Shown here in pieces: positions 1 to 5,859 of a DNA stretch of 7,648 bases. Within the stretch, counting starts at the first letter, position 1; each line of letters begins with the position of its first letter. Made by a program: the position numbers and the translations under genes. A model generated the notes under the pieces. The model was not told the DNA's origin. It saw only the letters and a program-made list of their open reading frames with translations, and searched no databases. Origin of the DNA: an uncultured Oscillospiraceae bacterium (GTDB taxonomy: Bacteria; Bacillota; Clostridia; Oscillospirales; Oscillospiraceae); the NCBI GenBank assembly GCA_958426425.1, contig CATZYY010000113.1, positions 1 through 7,648 of the forward strand. Direction: 5' to 3'.

Positions 1-859
1 GCAGGTTCTCCAGATCCTTGGGCACGGTCCAGTCCAGGGTGATGTTGGAGAAGGGCGCCTGGGTACCCCAGCGGGAGGGGGTGTTGACGCCGAAGACGAA
101 GGACTGGATGCACTGCTTGACCTCTTTCTGGGTGAGGTTGTCCACTTTGACAAAGGGGGCCAAATATGTATCGAAGGAGCTGAACGCCTGAGCGCCGGCC
201 CACTCGTTCTGCATGATGCCTAAGAAGTTCACCATCTGGTTGCACAGGGTAGAGAGGTGACTGGCGGGGGTGGAGTTAATCTTGCCGGGAATGCCCAGGC
301 CCTGCTGGATCAGCTGCTTGAGGCTCCAGCCGGCGCAGTAGCCGGTCAGCATGCTCAGGTCGTGGAGGTGGATGTCGCCATCCTTGTGGGCTTTGGCTAC
401 CTCATCGTCATAGATTTCGCTGAGCCAGTAGTTGGCGGTGATGGCGCCGGAGTTAGAGAGAATCAAGCCGCCCACGGAATAGGTGACGGTGGAGTTCTCC
501 TTTACCCGCCAGTCGTTGATCTTCACATAGTTGTCCACCAGTTCCTTGTAGTCCAGCATGGTGGAGCCCAGATTGCGGATTTTCTCCCGCTGCTTGCGGT
601 AGAGAATGTAGGCCTTGGCCACATCGGCATAGCCGGCCTGGCTCAGGACGCTCTCCACGCTGTCCTGGATCTGCTCCACGGAGACCTTGCCATCCTGAAT
701 TTTATCCTGATAATCCGCCGTCACCCGCAGGGCCAGCAGATCGATGATGTCCGGATTATACTCCATATGCGTGGCCTCAAAGGCCTTGGTAATGGCCGCG
801 CTGATCTTGGAGAGGTTGAACTCCGCGATCTGGCCGTCGCGCTTCACAACTTGATACAT
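1..859 (-). CDS. nrdD: Anaerobic ribonucleoside-triphosphate reductase (class III), N-terminal part, runs off left edge
   Basis: Class III ribonucleotide reductase reduces ribonucleoside triphosphates to dNTPs in the cytoplasm of anaerobes, using a glycyl radical installed by NrdG. The visible 286 residues begin with an ATP-cone (about residues 2-92, with VVKRDGQIAEF near the N-terminus), the allosteric nucleotide-binding domain. The start of the catalytic barrel follows, with SVGGLILSNSG (128-138), DGDIHLHDL (160-168), TGYCAGWSL (172-180, with a conserved cysteine at 175) and NEWAGAQAFSSFDTYLAPF (218-236). The C-terminal zinc site and glycyl-radical loop lie outside the window, so completeness cannot be judged. 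The start is the ATG at 857-859, preceded by AGGGGG with a 6-nt gap, and it begins exactly at the ATP-cone. The gene lies 149 bp downstream of nrdG on the same strand and has its own promoter. The family assignment is secure. Confidence 0.96.
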   Translation of the reverse strand, partial: MYQVVKRDGQIAEFNLSKISAAITKAFEATHMEYNPDIIDLLALRVTADYQDKIQDGKVSVEQIQDSVESVLSQAGYADVAKAYILYRKQREKIRNLGSTMLDYKELVDNYVKINDWRVKENSTVTYSVGGLILSNSGAITANYWLSEIYDDEVAKAHKDGDIHLHDLSMLTGYCAGWSLKQLIQQGLGIPGKINSTPASHLSTLCNQMVNFLGIMQNEWAGAQAFSSFDTYLAPFVKVDNLTQKEVKQCIQSFVFGVNTPSRWGTQAPFSNITLDWTVPKDLENL

Positions 860-865
860 GAAGGT

Positions 866-871
866 CCCCCT
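866..871 (-). promoter_or_regulatory. Ribosome binding site of nrdD
   Basis: AGGGGG read on the minus strand, 6 nt before the ATG at 857-859. It fixes the nrdD start at the beginning of the ATP-cone. Confidence 0.75.
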
Positions 872-893
872 GCTTTCTCTTTGAATTACACAG

Positions 894-916
894 CTGCGGG
901 GTCCCAGACCCCGCAG
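894..916 (-). promoter_or_regulatory. Perfect hairpin at the predicted 5' end of the nrdD mRNA
   Basis: On the minus strand CTGCGGGGTC, a TGG loop and GACCCCGCAG form an uninterrupted 10-bp stem rich in G and C. The -10 box ends at 922, so transcription should start near 914-916, exactly where the stem begins. No T-run follows it on the minus strand (the next bases are CTGTGTAATTC), so it does not look like a terminator of a transcript coming from nrdG. By analogy with 5'-terminal stem-loops of stable bacterial mRNAs it may protect the nrdD message. That role is inference. Confidence 0.6.
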
Positions 917-921
917 GATTT

Positions 922-949
922 ATTGTACCACATGCAGTGGTAAAGTCAA
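922..949 (-). promoter_or_regulatory. Sigma-A promoter of nrdD
   Basis: The -35 box TTGACT (944-949) and the -10 box TACAAT (922-927) are separated by 16 bp. The -10 is preceded by TGG, giving an extended -10 (TGnTACAAT). The predicted start is near 915, leaving a leader of about 55 nt before the nrdD ATG. The spacer holds a short dyad, CCACATGCAGTGG (928-940 on the plus strand), which may be a further protein site or chance. Confidence 0.8.
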
Positions 950-958
950 TGGACGAAC

Positions 959-974
959 ACACAATATCTTGTGC
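959..974. promoter_or_regulatory. NrdR box upstream of nrdD (strong match)
   Basis: ACACAATATCTTGTGC matches the 16-bp NrdR consensus as I recall it (acaCwAtATaTwGtgt) at 14 of 16 positions. It lies just upstream of the nrdD -35 box. NrdR is the zinc-finger/ATP-cone repressor of ribonucleotide reductase genes in most bacteria. Its gene is not in this window. Confidence 0.75.
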
Positions 975-999
975 CGCATTTCGTGGAAAGCTACAAAAA

Positions 1000-1015
1000 C
1001 ACCAAGATTTAGTCG
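1000..1015. promoter_or_regulatory. Possible second, degenerate NrdR box upstream of nrdD
   Basis: CACCAAGATTTAGTCG shares 9 of 16 positions with the reverse complement of the strong box, including the core CAAGAT and the later GT. Its centre is 41 bp from that of the strong box, close to four helical turns, so both would face the same side of the DNA. It overlaps the nrdG stop codon. The match is weak, and the usual spacing for this family is about three turns. Confidence 0.3.
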
Positions 1016-1722
1016 ACGCCCCGCAGCTCCGTGCGAGGCAGATCCAGGCGCACAAGGTCCGCCATAGCGGTCATTTCAGCGACGTCAAAGCCGCTGTATC
1101 CGGATGCGATGAGGTTGCCGGAATCCACAAATTTCTGCAAAAAGAACCGGGGAGACTGATTGTGCGGGAAAAAGCCCGCCACCCAGCGGCCCATGGCCCG
1201 GAGGTCCTCCGGGCTGTGGAGCTGCCGCACCAGGGTGGTGCGCAGTTCAAAGTCCACGCCGCTGTCCCGCAGCAGCTTCAGGCTCTCCTCCACCGGGACG
1301 GGGTCCAGGTCCGGTACGCCGCAGGTGACGGCATACTTGTCCCGGCAGTTTTTGATATCCATGGCGACATAGTCCGCCAGCCCCCGGTCCAGGATCTCCC
1401 TCAGGGCCTGGGGATAGAAGCCGTTGGTGTCCAGCTTCACGGCGAAGCCCAGCTGCCGGACCGCTGCCAGGAAGTCCGCCGCTCCCGCTTGCAGCAGTGG
1501 CTCCCCGCCGGAGAGCACCACGCCGTCCAGCAGTCCCCGACGCTTTTTCAGGAATTCCAGCACCTCATCCTCCGTCAGGGCGGGGCTCTCGGAGAGCCGC
1601 GTCACCAGCAGGGCGTTGTGGCAGAAGGGGCACCGGAGGTTGCAGCCGCCGGTGAACACCGTGGCCGCCAGCTTGCCGGGATAGTCCACCATGGATAGCT
1701 TCTGCAGTCCGCAAATGTGCAT
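1009..1722 (-). CDS. nrdG: Anaerobic ribonucleotide reductase-activating protein, radical SAM (NrdG2 type)
   Basis: This 237-residue radical-SAM enzyme cleaves S-adenosylmethionine with a [4Fe-4S] cluster to place the glycyl radical on NrdD. The N-terminus reads GLQKLSMVDYPGKLAATVF, typical of the NrdG2 subfamily. The cluster motif CxxxCxxC is present as C27-NLR-C31-PF-C34. The SAM-binding GGEP is at 72-75, and KLDTNG (96-101) and VAMDIKN (119-125) are the expected barrel strands. Length agrees with the subfamily. The ATG at 1720-1722 follows GAGGG (1730-1734 on the plus strand) at a normal distance. The gene lies upstream of nrdD, the reverse of the nrdD-nrdG order in Escherichia coli. No terminator is visible between the two, so read-through into nrdD is possible although nrdD also has its own promoter. 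Confidence 0.95.
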   Translation of the reverse strand: MHICGLQKLSMVDYPGKLAATVFTGGCNLRCPFCHNALLVTRLSESPALTEDEVLEFLKKRRGLLDGVVLSGGEPLLQAGAADFLAAVRQLGFAVKLDTNGFYPQALREILDRGLADYVAMDIKNCRDKYAVTCGVPDLDPVPVEESLKLLRDSGVDFELRTTLVRQLHSPEDLRAMGRWVAGFFPHNQSPRFFLQKFVDSGNLIASGYSGFDVAEMTAMADLVRLDLPRTELRGVD

Positions 1723-1748
1723 GTCGTTTCCCTCGATTTCTCATGAAC

Positions 1749-1764
1749 GTTCAAGATGTTGTTA
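1749..1764. promoter_or_regulatory. NrdR-like box downstream of the nrdG -10
   Basis: GTTCAAGATGTTGTTA shares 11 of 16 positions with the reverse complement of the strong nrdD box, including the run CAAGAT and the later TTGT. It covers the predicted nrdG transcription start. Its centre is 32 bp from that of the other nrdG box, the three-turn spacing reported for paired NrdR boxes. Confidence 0.5.
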
Positions 1765-1792
1765 TTGTAAGCCGCCGGGACCACAAGAACAA
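1764..1792 (-). promoter_or_regulatory. Sigma-A promoter of nrdG
   Basis: A -35 TTGTTC (1787-1792) and a -10 TACAAT (1764-1769) are 17 bp apart. Transcription should start near 1757, giving a leader of about 35 nt with GAGGG before the ATG. NrdR-like boxes overlap the -35 and the start point. Confidence 0.65.
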
Positions 1793-1796
1793 GTGT
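1781..1796. promoter_or_regulatory. NrdR-like box over the nrdG -35
   Basis: CCACAAGAACAAGTGT keeps both arms of the NrdR site (CACAAG and GTGT) and agrees with the reverse complement of the strong nrdD box at 11 of 16 positions. It overlaps the -35, so binding would block RNA polymerase. It pairs with the box at 1749-1764. Confidence 0.5.
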
Positions 1797-1963
1797 AATT
1801 GCAACAAAAACGGAAAAACCTTCCGGCTGCAGAAATTTTTTTGTATGAGGAATGCGCCGGCAAAGGCAGACGCGGGGACTGCAAAGCCCGTGCATATCCG
1901 TTCGCTCTGCTCCGCAGGGGGAGGAAGGAATGGCACATGGCGTTTTTGCAATATGTTTGCTAT
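1797..1963. other. Non-coding stretch between the nrdG promoter and the ABC-operon terminator
   Basis: No convincing gene was found here on either strand. It holds A/T-rich runs near 1800-1845 and short dyads of 4-5 bp. An 8-bp inverted repeat, TTTTTGCA (1943-1950) with TGCAAAAA (1963-1970), has a 12-nt spacer. A GGAGGAAGGA followed by ATG at 1930 resembles a plus-strand ribosome site, but the reading frame it opens runs antisense through the terminator and the exported-protein gene. The stretch appears to be an ordinary spacer. Confidence 0.5.
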
Positions 1964-2003
1964 GCAAAAATATTGGCCCCCGGCGGAGTTACCGCCGGGG
2001 GCC
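1964..2003 (-). terminator. Rho-independent terminator of the GntR/ABC operon
   Basis: On the minus strand GGCCCCCGGCGG, a TAACT loop and CCGCCGGGGGCC form a perfect 12-bp GC stem (1975-2003), followed by AATATTTTTGC. It begins 13 bp after the stop codon of the exported-protein gene and separates this operon from nrdG. Confidence 0.92.
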
Positions 2004-2016
2004 GGTGCCATTGCGT

Positions 2017-3417
2017 TCAGCGGGGCAGACGGACGGAAAGAGGCTGGGCCTGATCCAGGTAACAGTCAACATCCCTGCTCTGACTGAGGTAGTACGCCCC
2101 TGTATACTCCAGCCCCTGCGGCCCGTACAGGGCCAGAAGGCAGGAGCAGTTGGTGCGCATGGCCTGTACAAGGGCCAGATGTTCTCCGTCGTAGTCCAGG
2201 GCGGGGTCGTTATAATATCCCCAGCTTATATCGCCGTCTGCCCACAGGGGGCGGAGGCTGCCCTCGAGAGTGGCCCGGCAGACTGCTCCATCGGTCTCCA
2301 CCACCCGGAACCGCTTGTCTATGGACAGCACCACCAGGTACCCCTCCCGGAGCCAGAGGGCATCCAGCCATCGATCCCCCTCCAGCAGCTCCTCCGGCCG
2401 CCCCTCCAGCACCTGCAGGGTCTGGGTAGAGGTGCCGCTCTCATCCAATATGGTCAGGTTCAGGGCATCTCCCTGCTGGGTGACGAGGTACATGCCGCCC
2501 GTCTCCTCCCCGTAGAAGTAGACGTTCTCCACGGCGGCATCCACAGGGCACACCAGCTCCGGGTCGCCGAAGCTGACGCGGAAGGCGTCGCTTTCATCAG
2601 GGGCCTCGGCGGGGGTCAGCACCACCGGCAAAAAGTACACCCCGTAGCCCAGGGGAAAGAGGCTGGTGTCCAAGGGGTCTGCATCCTCCCGGGAACTGAA
2701 AATGAAGTAGACGCCGCCCTGACGAACCAGGGACCACACCCGGAAGGGCCACAGACCGTCATGGCCATAGGAGCGGATCTCCCCGTCGGTATCCTTGTCG
2801 ATGCGGATCTCCATGGTGGCATCCTCCGGCACCGGAATGGGGAAGTACTCCCGCAGCAGTTCCTGTAGCTCCAGTTCCGGGTCTCCGTCAATCACGAATG
2901 CGTCGGCCTCCGTGGACGCCGGCAGCAGATCGAAAAAGTCGCTTTGGACGTACAGGGGGTATATCTCATAGTAGTCCCGCAGATGCACCGTCTCTGTGTA
3001 GTTCTCATTCCCGGCGGGACAGCGGGTGGCCACATCGTTAAAGGGCTTCTGCATGCCCCGCATATCCTCTGTGTCCCATTCCCCGGTGACGCCCGCGCTG
3101 CCCATGACATCCACGTTCAGGCCCGTTTCCGGAAAGAGGGAATAGTAGCTTCTGCTGCGCTCCCGGGCGCTGTACGTATAGTCCGTGTCGTACGTGATCT
3201 CCGGCCCAGCCGTGACGCGGGTCTCCCAGAACAGATGCTCATTCAGGACGGTCCGGATTTCCAGGGAGACGCCATCTACCAGGTCCGGGCCCCCCTGGAG
3301 CACCTCCTGCTCCACCGTCACTGCCTCCCGCTGGGCGTACAGGGCCCCGTGGGCCCAGACGGTGAGGCCCACGGACAGGACGGCCAGGGCCGCCAGAATA
3401 CAAAACCGACTGCGCAT
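2017..3417 (-). CDS. Exported or membrane-anchored protein of unknown function, last gene of the GntR/ABC operon
   Basis: I do not recognise this 466-residue protein. Residues 5-22 form one hydrophobic helix after MRSR, followed by WAHGALYAQ, so it is a signal peptide or N-terminal anchor; there is no lipobox. The rest is acidic and soluble and should lie outside the membrane. Residues 207-214 (DKDTDGEI) look like a calcium-binding DxDxDG loop, but position 12 is Gly rather than the Glu of a full EF hand. From about 305 to 445 there are three alternating hydrophobic/acidic strand units (GMYLVTQQGDALNLTILDE, YLVVLSIDKRFRVVETDG, LALVQAMRTNCSCLLALYG) resembling beta-propeller blades; this is inference. 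AGGAGG precedes the ATG, and only 12 bp separate it from the ATPase gene, so it is co-transcribed. It could be a substrate-capturing or signalling partner of the transporter. The coding call is secure; the function is unknown. Confidence 0.85.
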   Translation of the reverse strand: MRSRFCILAALAVLSVGLTVWAHGALYAQREAVTVEQEVLQGGPDLVDGVSLEIRTVLNEHLFWETRVTAGPEITYDTDYTYSARERSRSYYSLFPETGLNVDVMGSAGVTGEWDTEDMRGMQKPFNDVATRCPAGNENYTETVHLRDYYEIYPLYVQSDFFDLLPASTEADAFVIDGDPELELQELLREYFPIPVPEDATMEIRIDKDTDGEIRSYGHDGLWPFRVWSLVRQGGVYFIFSSREDADPLDTSLFPLGYGVYFLPVVLTPAEAPDESDAFRVSFGDPELVCPVDAAVENVYFYGEETGGMYLVTQQGDALNLTILDESGTSTQTLQVLEGRPEELLEGDRWLDALWLREGYLVVLSIDKRFRVVETDGAVCRATLEGSLRPLWADGDISWGYYNDPALDYDGEHLALVQAMRTNCSCLLALYGPQGLEYTGAYYLSQSRDVDCYLDQAQPLSVRLPR

Positions 3418-3429
3418 GGCCGCCTCCTC

Positions 3430-4161
3430 TCACTGCGTCAGGTCCGACAGGGCACGGCTGACCCGGTCGGAGCGGTAGTGGTACGTCTCCTTCACATAGG
3501 TCATCAGGTCCCGGCCGGACTCCTCCAGCTCCTCCGTGGATGCGTCGCCCACGATCTTTCCCTGGCGGATCAGCACCGCCCGGCTGATGAAGTTCTGGAC
3601 CTCCTCCAGCAGGTGGGTGGAGAGGATTACCGTCTCCGTGGGCTCCAGGATGCCCAGCAGGACCTTGTAAAAGTCCTCCCGGTTGAAGACGTCGTTTCCG
3701 GCGAAGGGCTCATCCATGAGGATGTAGTCCGCTCCCTGGCTCAGGGCCAGGATCACCTCGAACTGGTTTTTCTGTCCCGTGGAAAAATGCCGCAGAGGCT
3801 TTCCGAAGGGCAGCTCGAAAAACTCCATCAGGGCCCGGAACCGCTTGTCCCGGAAGGCGGGGAAGTGGGCCCGGTAGAAAATCCGGTGGTCCTCCGCGGT
3901 CAGGCCGGGGAAGAAGGAGTGCTCGCAGGTGGCGAAGGACAGCCGGGCGATGTTCTTCCCGGTAATGGGCTCTCCGTCCAGGGTAATGGTCCCCGAACAG
4001 CGGAGCAGACCCAGGATGCACTTGAGCAGGGTGGTCTTGCCGGCGCCGTTTTCCCCGAACAGTCCCACGATCTCCCCCGGGGACACAGACAGGGAAACCC
4101 CGTCCAGGGCCCGCCTGGCGCCGGGGCGGTAGAGCTTGCTGACGTCGCTGATCTGAAGCAT
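3430..4161 (-). CDS. ABC transporter ATP-binding protein (YtrB-like)
   Basis: This 243-residue nucleotide-binding subunit would power the two membrane proteins encoded upstream. Walker A is GENGAGKTT (36-44), the signature is FSTGQ (126-130, in place of LSGGQ), Walker B is YILMDEP (146-152) and the switch histidine is STH (H183). The Q-loop region reads TCEHSFFPGLT, with Cys79/Glu80 where Gln is usual. The D-loop is AGND rather than the common SGLD. The ATG at 4159-4161 is preferred: GGGGGA lies 5 nt before it and the protein then begins MLQISDVSKLY, as the family does. A GTG six codons upstream lies inside a hairpin and has no ribosome site. The gene is third from last in an apparent five-gene operon when counted from the repressor end it is fourth. 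The transported substrate cannot be read from the sequence. Confidence 0.93.
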   Translation of the reverse strand: MLQISDVSKLYRPGARRALDGVSLSVSPGEIVGLFGENGAGKTTLLKCILGLLRCSGTITLDGEPITGKNIARLSFATCEHSFFPGLTAEDHRIFYRAHFPAFRDKRFRALMEFFELPFGKPLRHFSTGQKNQFEVILALSQGADYILMDEPFAGNDVFNREDFYKVLLGILEPTETVILSTHLLEEVQNFISRAVLIRQGKIVGDASTEELEESGRDLMTYVKETYHYRSDRVSRALSDLTQ

Positions 4162-4177
4162 AACGATCCCCCATTTC

Positions 4178-4192
4178 ACCGCCTGAGGCGGT
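4178..4192 (-). promoter_or_regulatory. Intercistronic hairpin before the ATPase gene
   Basis: ACCGCC, a TCA loop and GGCGGT (minus strand) form a perfect 6-bp GC stem in the 60-nt gap between the small membrane protein and the ATPase. It lies 16 nt before the ATPase ATG. No T-run follows on this strand, so it is not a terminator. It may mark RNA processing or modulate ATPase translation. This is the only intercistronic gap in the operon longer than about a dozen bases. Confidence 0.4.
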
Positions 4193-4221
4193 TTTCATCG
4201 AAGTAAAGTGGTGCCCGGTAT

Positions 4222-4722
4222 TTACGGCAGAAGGCCGTACCACGGGTCCGGCGGAAGGCACTGGGCCGGGGTGGCGGTCATGTAGATGCCCCAGAAGGCC
4301 CACAGAGACACCGCCATGATGGCCAGAGCCGCCAGCAGCGCCGTGCCGGGAATGGCCAGGCAGCGGCGGTGGTACTCCCACCGGTCCGGCAGCCGCCGCA
4401 TCAGGTACACCGGGCGGCTCCCCTCCCGGTAGTGGCCCACGTAGTGAGCGAACACGGTGGAAACCGCCGTTCCCGCCAGAAGGCACAGGGGAAGGAAGCC
4501 CGTGCCCAGAAGCAGGGGCAGCACCGGCATTTCCGCCCCCTCCCGCAGGACCTGCACACCGTTTGTCAGGGTGAACAGCCGGGAGCGGGCGTTCCAGTAG
4601 TGGGACAGGACGTAAAACCACATGACGGCTGTACAGGCGGCCAGGCCGCAGGTAAAGGCGATGACCTCCTTCCGGGCATCCTGGCCCGGCGGCGCCCAGC
4701 GGCTCCAGTCAATTTTCGCCAT
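4222..4722 (-). CDS. Small integral membrane protein of the GntR/ABC operon
   Basis: This is a 166-residue membrane protein without a family name I can assign. Hydrophobic segments are at about 20-40, 66-93 and 122-147, suggesting three or four membrane helices. A basic loop at about 99-120 contains REGSRPVYLMRRLPDRWEYHRR and is probably cytoplasmic, where it could contact the ATPase. The start codon at 4720-4722 overlaps the end of the preceding gene by 14 bp. AGGAGG lies just before it, inside that gene, so translation is probably coupled. In the context of a repressor, a six-helix protein and an ATPase, it is most likely the second permease subunit of one ABC exporter. An accessory role is also possible. 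Confidence 0.8.
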   Translation of the reverse strand: MAKIDWSRWAPPGQDARKEVIAFTCGLAACTAVMWFYVLSHYWNARSRLFTLTNGVQVLREGAEMPVLPLLLGTGFLPLCLLAGTAVSTVFAHYVGHYREGSRPVYLMRRLPDRWEYHRRCLAIPGTALLAALAIMAVSLWAFWGIYMTATPAQCLPPDPWYGLLP

Positions 4723-5404
4723 GGCGCACCTCCTTCCGCACCAGGAACAGGCCCACCCCGGTGATGATTAGGAGCAGAGCGGCCAGAAAGATGCCGTCCA
4801 GTCCGCTGCCTGTGGGCATGGGGAAGAAGATCACCGCCAGAATGACGGTCAGGTACAGGGACCAGCCAGCGCCGCTGCGCCGGTTCCAGAAGGACCAGAC
4901 GGAGCAGCCCATCCCCAGGGACAGGGCCAAGGCCCCGTTGCGGATGTAGATGCCCCAGTCCTCCATAGGCAGCAGGGCGTGGAACAGCTCATTTTGATGG
5001 GAGGTGAGAAACAGCGTCTGGGGAGTCGAGGAGACGTGCTGCCCCACCGCCAGAATCAGCAGCAGCTGGAAGCCCATGAGCACCAGAAAGGCCAGGGTAT
5101 AGCAAAGGCCCCACAGGACCACCACCGTCATCTCATCCACCTGCAGCCGCCCCAGGGTGTAGGCGCACCGGCCGCCCCGGATGTCGCTGCCCCACAGGCA
5201 GCAGATGGCTGCCAGGGCCGCCAGTGCCGCCCGGAAGGCCAGGGACAGGTGGCTGGAGTTCAGCATCCAATACAGCACCGGCGCATTGGGGCTGAATACC
5301 GCCACCAGCGCCGCCTCCGCCGCCGTCAGAGCCAGCAGCAAGAGAAGCAGCTTTCCCACCACGCCCCGGGCACCCAGCAGGATTACCGACCAATACCGCC
5401 TCAT
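4709..5404 (-). CDS. Six-helix membrane protein, probable ABC-2-type permease subunit
   Basis: This 231-residue protein has six predicted membrane helices at about 17-37, 54-72, 92-120, 154-173, 180-195 and 203-222. Arg/Lys-rich ends (MRRYW at the start, VRKEVRH at the end) suggest both termini are inside the cell. This size and helix number are typical of ABC-2-type permease subunits. I chose the ATG at 5402-5404, preceded by AAAGGAGGA; it overlaps the repressor stop as ATGA. A longer frame from 5443 would begin with a low-complexity stretch (GRTAGGGKGGCT) lying inside the repressor gene and has no advantage. The protein probably forms the transmembrane pore with the 166-residue protein encoded next. 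The substrate is unknown. Confidence 0.85.
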   Translation of the reverse strand: MRRYWSVILLGARGVVGKLLLLLLALTAAEAALVAVFSPNAPVLYWMLNSSHLSLAFRAALAALAAICCLWGSDIRGGRCAYTLGRLQVDEMTVVVLWGLCYTLAFLVLMGFQLLLILAVGQHVSSTPQTLFLTSHQNELFHALLPMEDWGIYIRNGALALSLGMGCSVWSFWNRRSGAGWSLYLTVILAVIFFPMPTGSGLDGIFLAALLLIITGVGLFLVRKEVRHGEN

Positions 5405-5802
5405 GGTGCATCCTCCTTTTCCGCCTCCGGCGGTGCGTCCCACAGCCGCCGGATCTCATCCAGAGCCTCCTCCCGGTCCACGCCCATCTCCCGCATGGCC
5501 CGGACCAGGGCGCCGGCCTCCTCCGAGAGCAGCTTCCGGCGGACACGCTCCACGGTCTGGGCGTCCGCCGCCACCAGGCTTTTGGCCCCGGTGTGAGAGG
5601 TGATGATCCCCTCCTCCTCCAGCAGACGGTAGGCCTTCTGGACCGTGTTGGGATTCACCCCCAGCAGGGCCGACAGCGTCCGGCGGGAGGGCAGCTCGTC
5701 TCCGTAGCGGATGGTGCCCGCCGCCAATCCCCGCTGGATGTGGCGGATGATCTGCCGGTACAGAGGACTGCCCTCCACCGGCGAAAAGCCGTCAAAGATC
5801 AC
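5401..5802 (-). CDS. GntR-family transcriptional regulator, YtrA subfamily
   Basis: This 133-residue DNA-binding protein has an N-terminal winged helix-turn-helix (about 10-78) with the typical GDELPSRRTLSALLGVNPNT and QKAYRLLEEEGII elements. A short helical tail of about 50 residues follows, too small for the ligand-binding domains of the FadR or HutC classes. This architecture defines the YtrA subfamily, whose members usually repress an ABC-transporter operon that they head. The start is a GTG at 5800-5802, with GGTGAG five nt before it. The non-ATG start and modest ribosome site would keep repressor levels low. The stop overlaps the next start by 4 bp (ATGA). A perfect palindrome between its promoter and start codon is the likely autoregulatory operator. 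The inducer is not evident. Confidence 0.92.
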   Translation of the reverse strand: MIFDGFSPVEGSPLYRQIIRHIQRGLAAGTIRYGDELPSRRTLSALLGVNPNTVQKAYRLLEEEGIITSHTGAKSLVAADAQTVERVRRKLLSEEAGALVRAMREMGVDREEALDEIRRLWDAPPEAEKEDAP

Positions 5803-5828
5803 GCTGACTCACCGCCCTTTCTCAAATC

Positions 5829-5846
5829 GTATTACTGGAGTAATAC
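5829..5846. promoter_or_regulatory. Probable operator of the GntR/YtrA regulator
   Basis: GTATTACTCCAGTAATAC is a perfect inverted repeat with 8-bp arms and a 2-bp centre. It lies about 7-24 bp after the predicted transcription start and before the repressor's GTG. Dimeric GntR proteins bind such dyads, so occupancy would hinder initiation or elongation. No other copy was noticed in the window. Confidence 0.78.
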
Positions 5847-5859
5847 ACTTTCTGACTGT

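Noticed and set aside
894..916. The nrdD leader hairpin as a terminator of nrdG transcripts
   Set aside because: No T-run follows it on the minus strand, and it lies downstream of the nrdD promoter.
257..943. Open plus-strand frame antisense to nrdD
   Set aside because: It is a shadow of the nrdD coding strand, crosses the nrdD promoter and leader, and has no ribosome site or recognisable domain.
1852..2868. Long plus-strand frame with an internal ATG at 1930 after a strong purine-rich GGAGGAAGGA
   Set aside because: It runs through the operon terminator and antisense to the exported-protein gene; composition is explained by the GC-rich opposite strand. The ribosome-like site appears to be chance.
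4162..4179. GTG start six codons upstream for the ATPase
   Set aside because: It lies in the intercistronic hairpin, has no ribosome site, and adds residues not typical of the family.
2944..4206. 420-codon plus-strand open frame
   Set aside because: It is antisense to two well-supported genes, one with all ABC ATPase motifs, and its translation shows no domain.
3710..4621. 303-codon minus-strand frame in a different phase
   Set aside because: It is a low-complexity Pro/Gly/Arg-rich shadow of the ATPase and small membrane protein genes.
5405..5443. Upstream start for the six-helix membrane protein
   Set aside because: The extra 13 residues are Gly-rich and lie inside the repressor gene; the ATG at 5402-5404 has AAAGGAGGA and forms a classic ATGA overlap.
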